A DNA stretch of 64,000 bases, taken from assembly GCA_050045915.1 (NCBI GenBank), contig JBNGCR010000001.1, positions 1 through 64,000 of the forward strand, read 5' to 3'. Shown here in pieces: positions 16,208-24,147 of this stretch. Both the position numbers and the translations under genes were made by a program. This DNA is from Limnospira sp050045915 (lineage in GTDB: Bacteria > Cyanobacteriota > Cyanobacteriia > Cyanobacteriales > Microcoleaceae). The notes beneath the pieces are model-generated. The model was not told where the DNA came from. It ran no database searches and saw only the letters and a list, made by a program, of their open reading frames with translations. Numbering within the stretch: position 1 is the first letter of the stretch; each line of letters opens with the position of its first letter.

Positions 16208-17462
16208 ACAAAAATCGTCGTCGCTGTCGGAAGTTGGCGACGGACTCCACCAACCCGATCGCGATAAAATTGCTCAACAGCGCCGATCGCCCGTAACTGA
16301 GGAAGGGGAGGGGAATGCCCGTCACCGGGGCCAGTCCGATATTCATGCCGATATTGACGAAGACCTGAAAGACCAACATCGACAGCACCCCGATGGCGAT
16401 CAGCGATCCGAAACTGTCCTTGGCGGTCTGGGCGATCGTCACCAACCGCAGGCAGATGACCCAAAATGCCAACAACACGATAATACAACCGATAAACCCC
16501 AATTCCTCCCCGATCGCCGAAAAGATAAAGTCCGTGTGCTGTTCGGGAATAAAATTGAGCTGGGTTTGGGTCCCCTGATACAGTCCCCGGCCGTACAACT
16601 GCCCAGACCCGATCGCGATCCGAGATTGGATCAGGTGATATCCCGCCCCCTGGGGGTCGTTCTCGGGGTTTAAAAAGCCGATCAACCGCTGCTTCTGATA
16701 GTCTTGCAGCAATTCCCAGAACATATGTCCCACTTTCCCGGCTCCCAAATTCACCCCGAGGGCCATCGGGCCGGTCAGCCACCGCCAGGGCAGACTCCAC
16801 CACCCCACGAACCCCATCGACACGGCCCAGACAATCCAGGCGGGTTCGTAGACGTTGGCGAAAATGGCCGCGAAAATCGGAGAAATCAGCAGCAGCAGCC
16901 AACCCGGATGCACGTCGCCCCAGTACAGCATCCCGAAGGTGATGGCGCCGAAGATCAGGGACGTCCCCAGGTTGGGTTCGATAAACACCAAGCCCCAAGG
17001 TACGGCGGCGATCAGCAGCATTTTCACCATGTCGGGGATGGCGGGGGTTTTCAGGTTGTTGAGGAGGGCCGCCAACACGACGATAATTCCCACCTTCGCG
17101 AACTCCGAGGGCTGGACGTGGAAGCCGCCGATGTTGATCCAGCGCTGCGCCCCCAGGGCGGTAGTGCCGATGAACTGCACGGCGATCAGCGGCAGGATGA
17201 CGCCGATGTAGATCACCCACTTCCAAACCATCAGTTTTTCGTAGTTGCTGCGGGCGATCGCAAAGGCCAACACCAACCCCACGCCCCCCGTGACCCAGTG
17301 TTGCCACCAGTCAGTCAAGCCTTGGTTGAGTTCCACGCTGCGGATCATGATGCCCCCCAGTACGGTCAGGCCGACGCAGGTGAATAACAGCCACCAGTCC
17401 ACTTCGGCCCAGGCTTGCAGGGGCGATCGCCGATAACTTCCCAATCGTGCTCTTTGAAACAT
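16206..17462 (-). CDS. rodA: Rod shape-determining protein RodA (SEDS glycosyltransferase)
   Basis: 418 residues from the ATG at 17462 (MFQRARLGSYRRSP); a longer open frame upstream is repeat sequence. RodA is the membrane peptidoglycan polymerase of the elongation machinery, working with a class B PBP. About ten hydrophobic helices are visible. SEDS landmarks include ARSNYEKL, GAQRWINIGGFHVQPSEFAK, PNLGTSLIFG, the loop with QYG-like GSGQLYGRGLYQGTQTQLNFIPEQHTDFIFSAIGEELGF and PVTGIPLPFLSYGRSAL. The stop codon merges with a heptamer repeat. The upstream region holds a 130-bp repeat element, so its promoter may lie within or next to mobile sequence. Confidence 0.95.
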   Translation of the reverse strand: MFQRARLGSYRRSPLQAWAEVDWWLLFTCVGLTVLGGIMIRSVELNQGLTDWWQHWVTGGVGLVLAFAIARSNYEKLMVWKWVIYIGVILPLIAVQFIGTTALGAQRWINIGGFHVQPSEFAKVGIIVVLAALLNNLKTPAIPDMVKMLLIAAVPWGLVFIEPNLGTSLIFGAITFGMLYWGDVHPGWLLLLISPIFAAIFANVYEPAWIVWAVSMGFVGWWSLPWRWLTGPMALGVNLGAGKVGHMFWELLQDYQKQRLIGFLNPENDPQGAGYHLIQSRIAIGSGQLYGRGLYQGTQTQLNFIPEQHTDFIFSAIGEELGFIGCIIVLLAFWVICLRLVTIAQTAKDSFGSLIAIGVLSMLVFQVFVNIGMNIGLAPVTGIPLPFLSYGRSALLSNFIAIGLVESVANFRQRRRFL

Positions 17463-17486
17463 ACAATTTTGATAATTGATAATTGA

Positions 17487-17616
17487 TATAGCGCTGCTAG
17501 AAGAGGGTGTAGGGTGTAGGGTGTAGGGTGTAGGGATAGGAAATTCCCTTGGGATAAGGGTTTCGAGGTTTGTCCCCCGGGAGGGAACTGTAAACACGCC
17601 AGCGCGCACTGCTATA
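17487..17616 (-). repeat. 130-bp TATAGC/GCTATA element with heptamer tract (variant copy)
   Basis: It starts TATAGCGCTGC and ends GCTATA. Its reverse complement shares the terminal pattern TATAGCA..G...GCGCT..CGTG.TTACAGTT and an internal AAACCCTTAT with the elements at 20422 and 25180. The heptamer tract differs: GGGTGTA x4 (17505-17535) instead of the GACTCCC type. It lies in the spacer upstream of rodA. Confidence 0.75.
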
Positions 17617-17628
17617 ATTATCAATTGT

Positions 17629-17659
17629 CCCCACACCCCACACCCCACACCCCACACCC
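17629..17659. repeat. Heptamer tandem repeat, unit CCCCACA
   Basis: About 4.4 units, ending exactly at the stop codon of the VOC protein gene. Confidence 0.9.
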
Positions 17660-18009
17660 TAATTCGCGGGTTCGTACAGGTATTCAAAGGCGTTGCCGTC
17701 GGGGTCGCGGCCGTAGAAGGAGGCAGTCCCGTCCCGGTGGTCGTGGATCGAACTCACCTGCACTCCCTGTTCTTTCAATTCCCGGTAAGCCGCCTCCATT
17801 TCAGCGCGATCGTCGAAGATAAACCCGAAGTGAGGCCCGGCCTGGTCGTAACCGGGACTCAGCAGGGCCAGTCCGTCGGACCCGGCTTTCAAATAGGCCC
17901 AGTCGGTATCTTTCCAAACCAACTTCATCCCGAGATTTTTGTAAAATTTCGCGGCCGCCTCGATATCTTGGACGCAGATGGCGACGTGTCCGAGTCGCTT
18001 CAACTTCAT
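17659..18009 (-). CDS. VOC (glyoxalase/bleomycin resistance) family protein
   Basis: 116 residues from the ATG at 18009, seven bases after AGGA; a TTG two codons earlier is possible. Two beta-alpha-beta-beta-beta units of the vicinal oxygen chelate fold: LKRLGHVAICVQDIEAAAKFYKNLGM with the first metal His, then PHFGFIFDD (second His) and FYGRDPDGNAFEYLYEP with the C-terminal Glu. That arrangement resembles glyoxalase I-like and dioxygenase-like members; the substrate is unknown. It is downstream of coaBC on the same strand (18-base gap), so it may be the last gene of that operon. A heptamer repeat begins at its stop. Confidence 0.88.
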   Translation of the reverse strand: MKLKRLGHVAICVQDIEAAAKFYKNLGMKLVWKDTDWAYLKAGSDGLALLSPGYDQAGPHFGFIFDDRAEMEAAYRELKEQGVQVSSIHDHRDGTASFYGRDPDGNAFEYLYEPAN

Positions 18010-18027
18010 TTTCAATTCCTTCTCTCG

Positions 18028-19308
18028 TCAAGCCCAGCCCCGTTCGGGACTATCCTGAATAAAATCTAACAGGTAGTGGGCGAGTTGCAACTTGCTGCAC
18101 CCGACGATATCGAGTTTTCGCCCGGTGGAGTCGAGTAAAATCGCCTGGTTGGTGTCGCTGCCGAAACCGGCATCCGGTTTGTCGATGGGGTTGGCGACGA
18201 TCGCATCCAAATTTTTCCGCCGCAATTTCTCCTCGGCCGGATGCAAAATTTCCCCCGTCTGGGCCGCAAATCCGATCAGTTGCTGGTTCGCTCGCTTCCG
18301 CCCCGCCAGTTCGCTGATAATATCGGGCACGGGTTCCAATTCCAGCTTGTCGGGGAGCGATCGCTTCGGCAATTTTTCCGGGTGGGAGACGGCGGGCCGC
18401 ACGTCGGCCACCGCCGCGGCCATGATCGTGATGTCGGCTGTGGGAAAGGCGTCAGACAGCGCCTCGTGCATCTGTCCGGCGTCCGTCACCCCCACCAATT
18501 TCACCTCCGGCAGGCAACTCACCGCCTCCACATCCATCGGGCCGTGCACCAGCGTCACCTGGGCTCCCCGATGGACGGCGGCTTGGGCGATCGCGATCCC
18601 CATTTTCCCCGTGGCGGGGTTGCCGATAAACCGCACCGGGTCGATATGTTCCCGTGTCCCCCCCGCCGAAACGAGCACCTGTTTGGTCGCCAGATCCCGC
18701 TTTCCGTTGGTGTGCAGCAGGGAATTGATGTGGGCTACAATGTGCTCGGGCTCGGCCATCCGCCCCGCCCCGAACGCGGACATTTCTTTCGAGTCCGTCG
18801 CCTCCGGCAGGTCACAGGCGAGGACGCCCGCCACCGGGGTAATACTATGGACGCGGCGATCGCTCAAAATTTGCTGCCAGTTCCGCTGCACGGCCCGCTG
18901 CTTCCACATTTCCCGGTTCATCGCCGGAACCAGCAGCAGGGGACAGGTGGAGGCGAGCACCGTGTTGGTCAATAAATTATCCGCCATCCCCGCCGCCAGT
19001 TTCGCCAGGGTGTTGGCCGTCAGCGGCGCGATGACGAACAGTTCGGCCCACTCCCCTAACTGGATGTGCAGGGGTCGGCCGTGGGTGGGTTCCCAAAAGT
19101 CGCGATCGCTGTAGGCCCGGTGGCGGGATAATGTCGCCAACGTCAGGGGTGTGATAAATTGTTGAGCCGAGTCCGTGACGACAATCCGGACTTCGGCTCC
19201 CAATTTGGCCAGGGTGGAAACCACTTCGCAGACTTTGTAAGCGGAAATTCCACCACCGACCCCGATCAAAATGCGCCGTTGCAGCGCACAAGGGTTGATT
19301 CGTCTCAT
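18028..19308 (-). CDS. coaBC: Phosphopantothenoylcysteine decarboxylase/phosphopantothenate-cysteine ligase
   Basis: 426 residues. Bifunctional flavoprotein of coenzyme A synthesis. The N-terminal CoaC half has the flavin-binding ILIGVGGGISAYKVCE, APLTANTLAKLAAGMADNLL and the decarboxylase motif PAMNREMW; the active-site His lies in the segment PLHIQLGEWAE. The C-terminal CoaB half starts near residue 200: VLVSAGGTREHIDPVRFIGNPATGKMG, then AAAVADVRP and the lysine-bearing KLKK-like segment PEKLPKRS. Length is as expected. DUF2555 lies nine bases upstream on the same strand, as is common in cyanobacteria, so the two are probably co-transcribed, with the VOC gene downstream. Confidence 0.95.
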   Translation of the reverse strand: MRRINPCALQRRILIGVGGGISAYKVCEVVSTLAKLGAEVRIVVTDSAQQFITPLTLATLSRHRAYSDRDFWEPTHGRPLHIQLGEWAELFVIAPLTANTLAKLAAGMADNLLTNTVLASTCPLLLVPAMNREMWKQRAVQRNWQQILSDRRVHSITPVAGVLACDLPEATDSKEMSAFGAGRMAEPEHIVAHINSLLHTNGKRDLATKQVLVSAGGTREHIDPVRFIGNPATGKMGIAIAQAAVHRGAQVTLVHGPMDVEAVSCLPEVKLVGVTDAGQMHEALSDAFPTADITIMAAAVADVRPAVSHPEKLPKRSLPDKLELEPVPDIISELAGRKRANQQLIGFAAQTGEILHPAEEKLRRKNLDAIVANPIDKPDAGFGSDTNQAILLDSTGRKLDIVGCSKLQLAHYLLDFIQDSPERGWA

Positions 19309-19317
19309 CCTTTGATC

Positions 19318-19530
19318 TTACGCTTCGTCAAAAGCTTCGAGATCTAACAGGTGTATGTAAGGTTCCACCAACTCCGGACGCTGAAAGGCGATCGCTCTGA
19401 GCAAATGCCAGTCCTGCAATCCTTCAAAGGCATTGCTGTAGTTATCTCCCTCCAAACGGGAGGCCAACTCTGCCACGTCATCTGCCGTGAGTGTGGAAAT
19501 CTGGGGTGAGGATCGGGTCAACATTTCCAT
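19318..19530 (-). CDS. DUF2555 family protein
   Basis: 70 residues, MEMLTRSSPQISTLTADDVAELASRLEGDNYSNAFEGLQDW. The stretch AFEGLQDWHLLRAIAFQRPELVEPYIHLLDLEAFDEA matches the cyanobacterial DUF2555 family along its whole length. No function is known to me. It is soluble and acidic, with no signal peptide. It sits nine bases upstream of coaBC and is likely in the same transcript. Confidence 0.9.
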   Translation of the reverse strand: MEMLTRSSPQISTLTADDVAELASRLEGDNYSNAFEGLQDWHLLRAIAFQRPELVEPYIHLLDLEAFDEA

Positions 19531-19606
19531 CTTGAATACCTCCAGTGCAGTTGCATTTGCATCGAGCCGTCGGGTTTCGGGCGACTCCCCCTCCTATACT
19601 AAGGGG

Positions 19607-20230
19607 TCAATCACTCTTCGACAGAATCTCCACAACAAAACTTTGTATTCGCTCCAGAGCCTCCGGGCAAATTTCGTGACCCATATTGTATTCGTGATAC
19701 TGCACCGCCGCGCCCAAATTTTGGAAAGCGTCCCGCGCCTGGTGGGAGGCTTCCAAGGGGACAACCATATCTTGTCTCCCGTGGGCTATCAAAATCGGCG
19801 GCGGGGGCGTCTCTTGGGGTTCGGGCCGGAAGTGCAGATAACCGCTCAACACAACCAGACCCGCGAAGGGCATCGTCCGCCCCACGTCCAGCACCATCGC
19901 CCCCCCCTGGGAAAATCCCCCCAAAATGGTGCGGCTTGGCGGCACCCCGGTGCGTTCTTCCAGGGACCCCAACCACTCGGTCAGTTGTTCCCGACTTTCC
20001 GCAATTCCCCGGTAGTCCGGCGTTTCTAGGGCGTACCACGCCCGCCCGCCGGGGACTTGGGGGTGGGGAAAGGGCGCTTCGGGAAATTCGTACCAGTAGT
20101 TCGGCCGTTTCAACATCGGCGCCAGAAAGGTCAGATCTTCGCAGTTGGCGCCCCAGCCGTGCAGGAAGATCAGCAAACCCTCGGGCGCTTCCCCGCTTTT
20201 TGGTTCGACGGTGTATGAATGCAGGGTCAT
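19607..20230 (-). CDS. Alpha/beta hydrolase, carboxylesterase/phospholipase family
   Basis: 207 residues. The alpha/beta-hydrolase triad is easy to place: LLIFLHGWGANCEDL (oxyanion loop), nucleophile Ser in ILGGFSQGGAMVLD, Asp in AHGRQDMVVPLE, and His in YNMGHEICPEAL. Size and motifs match the small carboxylesterase family (COG0400-like, often called phospholipase/carboxylesterase), usually cytoplasmic with broad ester specificity. No signal peptide is seen. It lies upstream of DUF2555-coaBC on the same strand with a 76-base gap. The true substrate is unknown. Confidence 0.9.
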   Translation of the reverse strand: MTLHSYTVEPKSGEAPEGLLIFLHGWGANCEDLTFLAPMLKRPNYWYEFPEAPFPHPQVPGGRAWYALETPDYRGIAESREQLTEWLGSLEERTGVPPSRTILGGFSQGGAMVLDVGRTMPFAGLVVLSGYLHFRPEPQETPPPPILIAHGRQDMVVPLEASHQARDAFQNLGAAVQYHEYNMGHEICPEALERIQSFVVEILSKSD

Positions 20231-20421
20231 AATTGATAATTGATCATTGACAATTGATAATTATAATTTTTTAATTTTTTTTGAGGTGCGACGGCGACTA
20301 AATTTTGCGGGGGGCTTGATTTTTGACTTGACTTGTGCTATCTTTTTTATATAATGGTAATATTTGGAAAATTTTTATTTTTGCAAACACTCCCATTATG
20401 AAGGATGATATTCCAAAATTT

Positions 20422-20547
20422 TATAGCAACGAGCGCTCACGTGGTTACAGTTGAAATGGGGTCAGAAATTTTCAAACCCTTATAGAAAAGCCGTTTCAGT
20501 TTCCGACTCCCTAATACCGACTGCCGACTCCCGCGCGCAGCGCTATA
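20422..20547 (+). repeat. 126-bp TATAGC/GCTATA element, copy 1
   Basis: Identical base for base to 25180-25305 by eye; identity extends five more bases to the left. It begins TATAGCAACGAGCGCT and ends CGCAGCGCTATA. The right third is a heptamer tract (CCGACTC, CCTAATA, CCGACTG, CCGACTC). It has no coding capacity, so it is probably a non-autonomous mobile element or a duplicated spacer. Confidence 0.85.
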
Positions 20548-20610
20548 TCAGCCGTCGCCCCTTCCTGTCAACCCCTTTTCGCCGAAAAATTCACAAAAAT
20601 TTAAAAAATT

Positions 20611-20650
20611 AAAAAAAATCAATTGTGGGGGCGCGGGGTCTTGCGCCCCC
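20611..20650 (-). terminator. Terminator of the TrpD2-like gene
   Basis: On the minus strand, GGGGGCGC/GCGCCCCC with an 8-base loop (20627-20650) is followed eight bases later by eight Ts, immediately after the gene's stop. Confidence 0.6.
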
Positions 20651-20654
20651 GCCA

Positions 20655-21707
20655 TCAGGGGGAAGTTGCGATCGCCCCCACGGCCGCCGCGATCGCGTCA
20701 AACTGGCGGGAAACGTGTCCTTCCGCCAACAATCTTTTCGCCTCAGAAATCCCCGCTTCCAGACTCTCCGCAACGCCAGACCGCCACAGATAAAAACCGC
20801 CGTTCCAAATCGCCGCCGGCATCAATTCTCCCGGTTCCCCCGCCAAAACGGCTTTGGTTTGGCCGACCAATTCCTCAGTCGAATTAAACGGCACTTCTTT
20901 GCCGTTGCAGCCGTAATCGCTCGGGTGCAACAGCAGGCGTTCAAACTCGCCGTCGGGGTGGTTGACGCCGATAATACAAGTGCGATCGCGGGGCAAATCG
21001 CAACTGCCTTCGAGTCCCTTCACCGTCATAAACCGGATCTGATTTCGATAGCCAAGGGCGGTGCGGAACAGGCCCTCCGTGGGGGGGTGGACGTAGCCGC
21101 AGGCGATCAGGGCATCCCCCGCATAGGGGGACCACATCAACTCCAACGTGGCGATGGGGGGGCGCTTGCCGATGTCCCGGCGGGGTTCGACCAGAGTCAT
21201 CGCCTCCGGAAAATGGGCAGGGAGGTAAATAAATCCCAAACCCGTTTTCTCAAAAATATCCTGGGTTCTTTCCAAGCTGACGCCCCGCCACTCGACGCCC
21301 AACCCCCGCCAAATTTCGGCGAGGGAAATGCCCTCCTTCGTCGGCATCCGATCGCCCCCGTGGAGGATGGCCGGAACCCCGGTGGCGGTGAGGATCAGGG
21401 CTGTCAGGATCGCGACGGGGGCCGTGCGCGATCGGCCGTCGTAGGGATGAGAGAGCACCACGGGGGGGCGGTTCGCCCCGGTCAGGTGGGGTCCCAACTC
21501 GTCGTAAACGTCCAACATTCCCGCCAACTCTTCCCCCGTGGGCCGGCGGATGCGGTGGGCGATCAGGAAGGCGCCCACCTGGACGGGGGTAGCCTCCCGG
21601 TGCAGCATCATCCGCAGGGCGTCCGCCGCCTCCTCGCGACTCAGGGGTTGGTTGGTGTGGGTTCCGCTGCCCACTTTTTTCAATAACGTTCTAAATCGAT
21701 CGCTCAT
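20655..21707 (-). CDS. Anthranilate phosphoribosyltransferase-like (TrpD2-type) protein
   Basis: 350 residues from the ATG at 21707 (MSDRFRTLLKKVGSGTHTNQPLSREEAADALRMML). It has the fold of TrpD: an N-terminal helical domain with REEAADALRMMLHREATPVQVGAFLIAHRIRRPTGEEL, then VVLSHPYDGRSRTAPVAILTALIL replacing the GTGGD loop, and ILHGGDRMPTKEGISLAEIWRGLGV. The missing GTGGDG signature suggests it is not the tryptophan enzyme but the conserved cyanobacterial TrpD2-like family; some such proteins in other bacteria bind nucleic acid. The substrate is unknown. The gene is followed by a good terminator and appears monocistronic. Confidence 0.85.
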   Translation of the reverse strand: MSDRFRTLLKKVGSGTHTNQPLSREEAADALRMMLHREATPVQVGAFLIAHRIRRPTGEELAGMLDVYDELGPHLTGANRPPVVLSHPYDGRSRTAPVAILTALILTATGVPAILHGGDRMPTKEGISLAEIWRGLGVEWRGVSLERTQDIFEKTGLGFIYLPAHFPEAMTLVEPRRDIGKRPPIATLELMWSPYAGDALIACGYVHPPTEGLFRTALGYRNQIRFMTVKGLEGSCDLPRDRTCIIGVNHPDGEFERLLLHPSDYGCNGKEVPFNSTEELVGQTKAVLAGEPGELMPAAIWNGGFYLWRSGVAESLEAGISEAKRLLAEGHVSRQFDAIAAAVGAIATSP

Positions 21708-21967
21708 AAACTCAACGGGGAATGGTGAGACTTCCCCAAATTTTAAGCCCAAAGCCACCCGGGCCGGGTTTGTAAATCAACACATCCCTCCGGGGAATCC
21801 CCGTCGCTTCAGCGCGGGGAGTAGTCAAATCTTGGGTCGAGTTGGGGGTTGAGGGCGGATTTTCGCGTCCTGGGGATTGAAAAAGTGCGATCGCCCCCCC
21901 TCCATCCAAGATCGCCCCCGTCCGGGTACACTGAGAGGAAATTTCTGAAATTCCAGGAGCAACAACT

Positions 21968-22495
21968 ATGGGACTCTTCGATCGCATCGTCGGTGCCCTC
22001 AACGATCCCCAACTCCAGGCGAATGCAGGCCAACTCGGCAACCTTATAAACACCGCCCAACAATTGAGCACCCAATTGGGGGCGTCCCCGGAAACCACCC
22101 AAACCCTGATGTCCGTGGCGGGGGGCTATGTGCGATCGGCTTTGCAGGAAAAACGCAGCCAGGAGGGGGACGAATCGGTGCAAACCTTCGTGAACGAACA
22201 CGGTGGCACCAACCCCGACCCCGTAGCCGTCCAAGGTTTATTTTCCCCGCAACAACAAAATCAACTGATCGAAACCGTCTCGCAGCGGACGGGGATCGAC
22301 TCCCAAACCATCCAAAGTTTGCTTCCGATGGTGGTGCCGATGATCCTCAATTTCCTGCAAACCGGGACGAACACCCAAAACCCCCAACAGGCTAATAAAA
22401 ATCCGGTTTTGAGCAGCTTCTTGGACGCGGACGGGGACGGCGATGTGGATATGGCGGATACCCTAAAAATGGCCAGCAAGTTTTTGAACCGCTAA
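21968..22495 (+). CDS. DUF937 family protein with C-terminal EF-hand/dockerin-like motif
   Basis: 175 residues, MGLFDRIVGALNDPQLQANAGQLGNLINT. The body is a DUF937 helical domain, with the conserved pairing of QQNQLIETVSQRTGIDSQTIQSLLPMVVPMILNFL. The last 25 residues, SSFLDADGDGDVDMADTLKMASKFL, carry D-x-D-x-D-G-x-x-D, a calcium-loop motif. Function is unknown; calcium binding is inferred. GGAGC precedes the ATG. The stop is followed after one base by TATAGC, so a repeat lies directly on the gene's end. Confidence 0.85.
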   Translation: MGLFDRIVGALNDPQLQANAGQLGNLINTAQQLSTQLGASPETTQTLMSVAGGYVRSALQEKRSQEGDESVQTFVNEHGGTNPDPVAVQGLFSPQQQNQLIETVSQRTGIDSQTIQSLLPMVVPMILNFLQTGTNTQNPQQANKNPVLSSFLDADGDGDVDMADTLKMASKFLNR

Positions 22496-22496
22496 T

Positions 22497-22590
22497 ATAG
22501 CGCTGCGCGCGGGAGTCGGGAGTCGGTATTAGGGAGTCGGGCTGGGGAAATATGGCGCCGGGTGTAGGGTGTAGGGTGTAGGGTGTAGGG
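22497..22590 (-). repeat. Partial TATAGC element joined to a GGGTGTA heptamer array
   Basis: It starts TATAGCGCTGCGCGCGGGAG, the reverse complement of the right end of the 126-bp element, including GGGAGTC heptamers. It then runs into GGGTGTA x4 (22560-22590). It begins one base after the DUF937 stop. Confidence 0.7.
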
Positions 22591-22661
22591 AATGGGAGTG
22601 GGGAGTCGAGTTTTTCTCGCTGACTCGCCAACCCCCCTTGGCCCGGAGTGGAGAATGAGAT

Positions 22662-22955
22662 ATGGTCGTCGAGTGGCTACAGTTTAAAGTGCCTCCCGAC
22701 AAATGGGAGGCGTTCATCCGGCGGGATGAGGAAGTCTGGACGGAGGGACTCAAACAGTTTCCCGGCTTTGTCGGCAAAGAAATTTGGGTCGATCCGGAGA
22801 AGGAGGAGGTGATTGCAGTGATCCGCTGGGAAACCCGGGAACAGTGGAAGTCCATCCCCCAAAGCGAGTTAGATCGGCTCGATCGCGCAATGGGCGACCT
22901 GAAAATGCCGATCGTCAACAGCGGCGAATATCAGGTTCGCAAGTTCCTACATTGA
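22662..22955 (+). CDS. TIGR03792 family protein (ABM-like fold)
   Basis: 97 residues, MVVEWLQFKVPPDKWEAFIRRDEEVWTEGLKQFPGFVGKEIW. The pattern matches the cyanobacterial TIGR03792 family, whose dimeric alpha-beta barrel fold recalls antibiotic biosynthesis monooxygenases. Conserved features visible are EVIAVIRWETREQWKSI and the closing EYQVRKFLH. No catalytic role is established to my knowledge. The gene follows a heptamer array, with a purine-rich GGAGTGGAGAATGAG upstream of the ATG, and is convergent with a small membrane-protein frame. Confidence 0.85.
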   Translation: MVVEWLQFKVPPDKWEAFIRRDEEVWTEGLKQFPGFVGKEIWVDPEKEEVIAVIRWETREQWKSIPQSELDRLDRAMGDLKMPIVNSGEYQVRKFLH

Positions 22956-22966
22956 GTTCCCCGATG

Positions 22967-22987
22967 GGGGCGAAGGCGATTCGCCCC
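22967..22987. terminator. Hairpin between convergent genes
   Basis: 8-bp stem GGGGCGAA/TTCGCCCC with a 5-base loop, followed by GGCCTTTCAAATTTTT. It could terminate the TIGR03792 transcript. Confidence 0.5.
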
Positions 22988-23001
22988 GGCCTTTCAAATT
23001 T

Positions 23002-23136
23002 TTAGCCGAACTTCTCGATTAAAGCAACAATCAGGTTGATGCTGAGAAATCCCACCCCGAGCGCCAAGATGATGAAGGTGGCGATGCTGAGAATGGGGCG
23101 AATTTTTTCAAAACCGGGCTTGTCGTTCGGTTCCAT
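23002..23136 (-). CDS. Small single-pass membrane protein
   Basis: 44 residues, MEPNDKPGFEKIRPILSIATF... A short polar N-terminus is followed by one long hydrophobic helix (residues 14-40, ILSIATFIILALGVGFLSINLIVAL) and an EKFG tail. Size and topology resemble small subunits of photosynthetic or respiratory membrane complexes, but I do not recognise the family. No clear ribosome site precedes the ATG at 23136. It is convergent with TIGR03792 and divergent from the coiled-coil gene. The call rests on the open frame and the well-formed membrane segment. Confidence 0.5.
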   Translation of the reverse strand: MEPNDKPGFEKIRPILSIATFIILALGVGFLSINLIVALIEKFG

Positions 23137-23276
23137 AAAAGAGGGCGGTTCGAGGTGGGCGAGGGGGGAAGTTGAGAGACGGGGGCGATCGCGACCGCTG
23201 ATCGGACTAAACTAGGATTGTAACACAATTATTTTTTTGCATCATCGCCCCGTTAAATTCTCATTTTGACAGACCA

Positions 23277-24125
23277 ATGGCTATGTTTTCCCCCATTTCC
23301 CACCCGGATCGATCTACACTGAACCCTATTTCGAGTACCGCCATGCCCAAGTCCAACGGCTCCGAGTCTCGTCCCCTGATGCCAGATTTACCCCGGCGAC
23401 ACTGGTTAGAGTGGGCTGAGTATATTTCTTTGGCCAGTTCCGCGATCGGCTCGATTGTCGTGGCCCTGTCCAACCAGGCATTCTACGGCGTGGCACCGCT
23501 GACGGTGGCCCTGTCTTTGAATGTGGCTAACCGATATCGGCACGAACAGGAGGCAGTCCGGACTCAAGCCGAAGTCGTCGAGATGCGGGAGTCGGTGGAA
23601 CAGTTGGAACAGAAGGCGGTGCAGGCGATTGTGGGGGTGCGGAAACAACTGCGGGGAGAGATGCAGACGCTACGGGAACAGTTGCAAACCCCCGGCGAAG
23701 GAGAACTGGCGGCGGCCCGCCAATCTCAACAGGTGGCGGTTTTAACGGAGTCCGTCATGTCATTTCAGGAGCAAATTTCCCGGGCGTTGGACGAGATCGA
23801 GGGGCAGTTTCGCCAGGAATTGATCCCGCTACAAGACAGTTTGAATGAGTTGCGAAATGCGATCGCCGAGTTGAGAGAAAATGCGGTGGCTCAAACGGAA
23901 TTGCAACGGGCGATCGCGGATGGGGAGGGCGAACCGGGGGCGGTTTCTCCGGCGGCGATCGCGGATCTGTGCCACCTGCAGGCGGAACTCGACCGCATTT
24001 CCAAAGAGAATGAAACGGTGATCAAACCCCACATCAAACGGTTGATTTTGATGGTCAAAGAACTTCAGAAAACCGGGGTCAAACCCTCTTTGCCACGCCC
24101 TCCTAAACCGGAGTCTGAGAACTAG
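23277..24125 (+). CDS. Membrane-anchored coiled-coil protein, unknown function
   Basis: 282 residues. After a polar N-terminus, residues 42-82 (HWLEWAEYISLASSAIGSIVVALSNQAFYGVAPLTVALSLNVANR) form a two-helix hydrophobic hairpin found near the N-terminus of several cyanobacterial proteins. Residues 85-245 are strongly heptad-patterned coiled coil (EQEAVRTQAEVVEMRESVEQLEQ...LNELRNAIAELRENA). The tail is proline-rich. No enzyme motif. It probably forms an oligomeric scaffold at a membrane. The start could also be the ATG at 23283 or 23343. It ends 22 bases before the nucleoside hydrolase gene and may be co-transcribed with it. Confidence 0.8.
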   Translation: MAMFSPISHPDRSTLNPISSTAMPKSNGSESRPLMPDLPRRHWLEWAEYISLASSAIGSIVVALSNQAFYGVAPLTVALSLNVANRYRHEQEAVRTQAEVVEMRESVEQLEQKAVQAIVGVRKQLRGEMQTLREQLQTPGEGELAAARQSQQVAVLTESVMSFQEQISRALDEIEGQFRQELIPLQDSLNELRNAIAELRENAVAQTELQRAIADGEGEPGAVSPAAIADLCHLQAELDRISKENETVIKPHIKRLILMVKELQKTGVKPSLPRPPKPESEN

Positions 24126-24147
24126 AATTGAACCGGAGGCGATCGCA

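Larger units (their letters stand above)
20231..20654. other. Repeat-filled spacer
   Basis: 424 bases with no gene. From the left: AATTGAT-type heptamers (20232-20262, imperfect), an AT-rich stretch, the 126-bp element at 20422-20547, poly-A/T runs, and the terminator of the TrpD2-like gene. Confidence 0.75.
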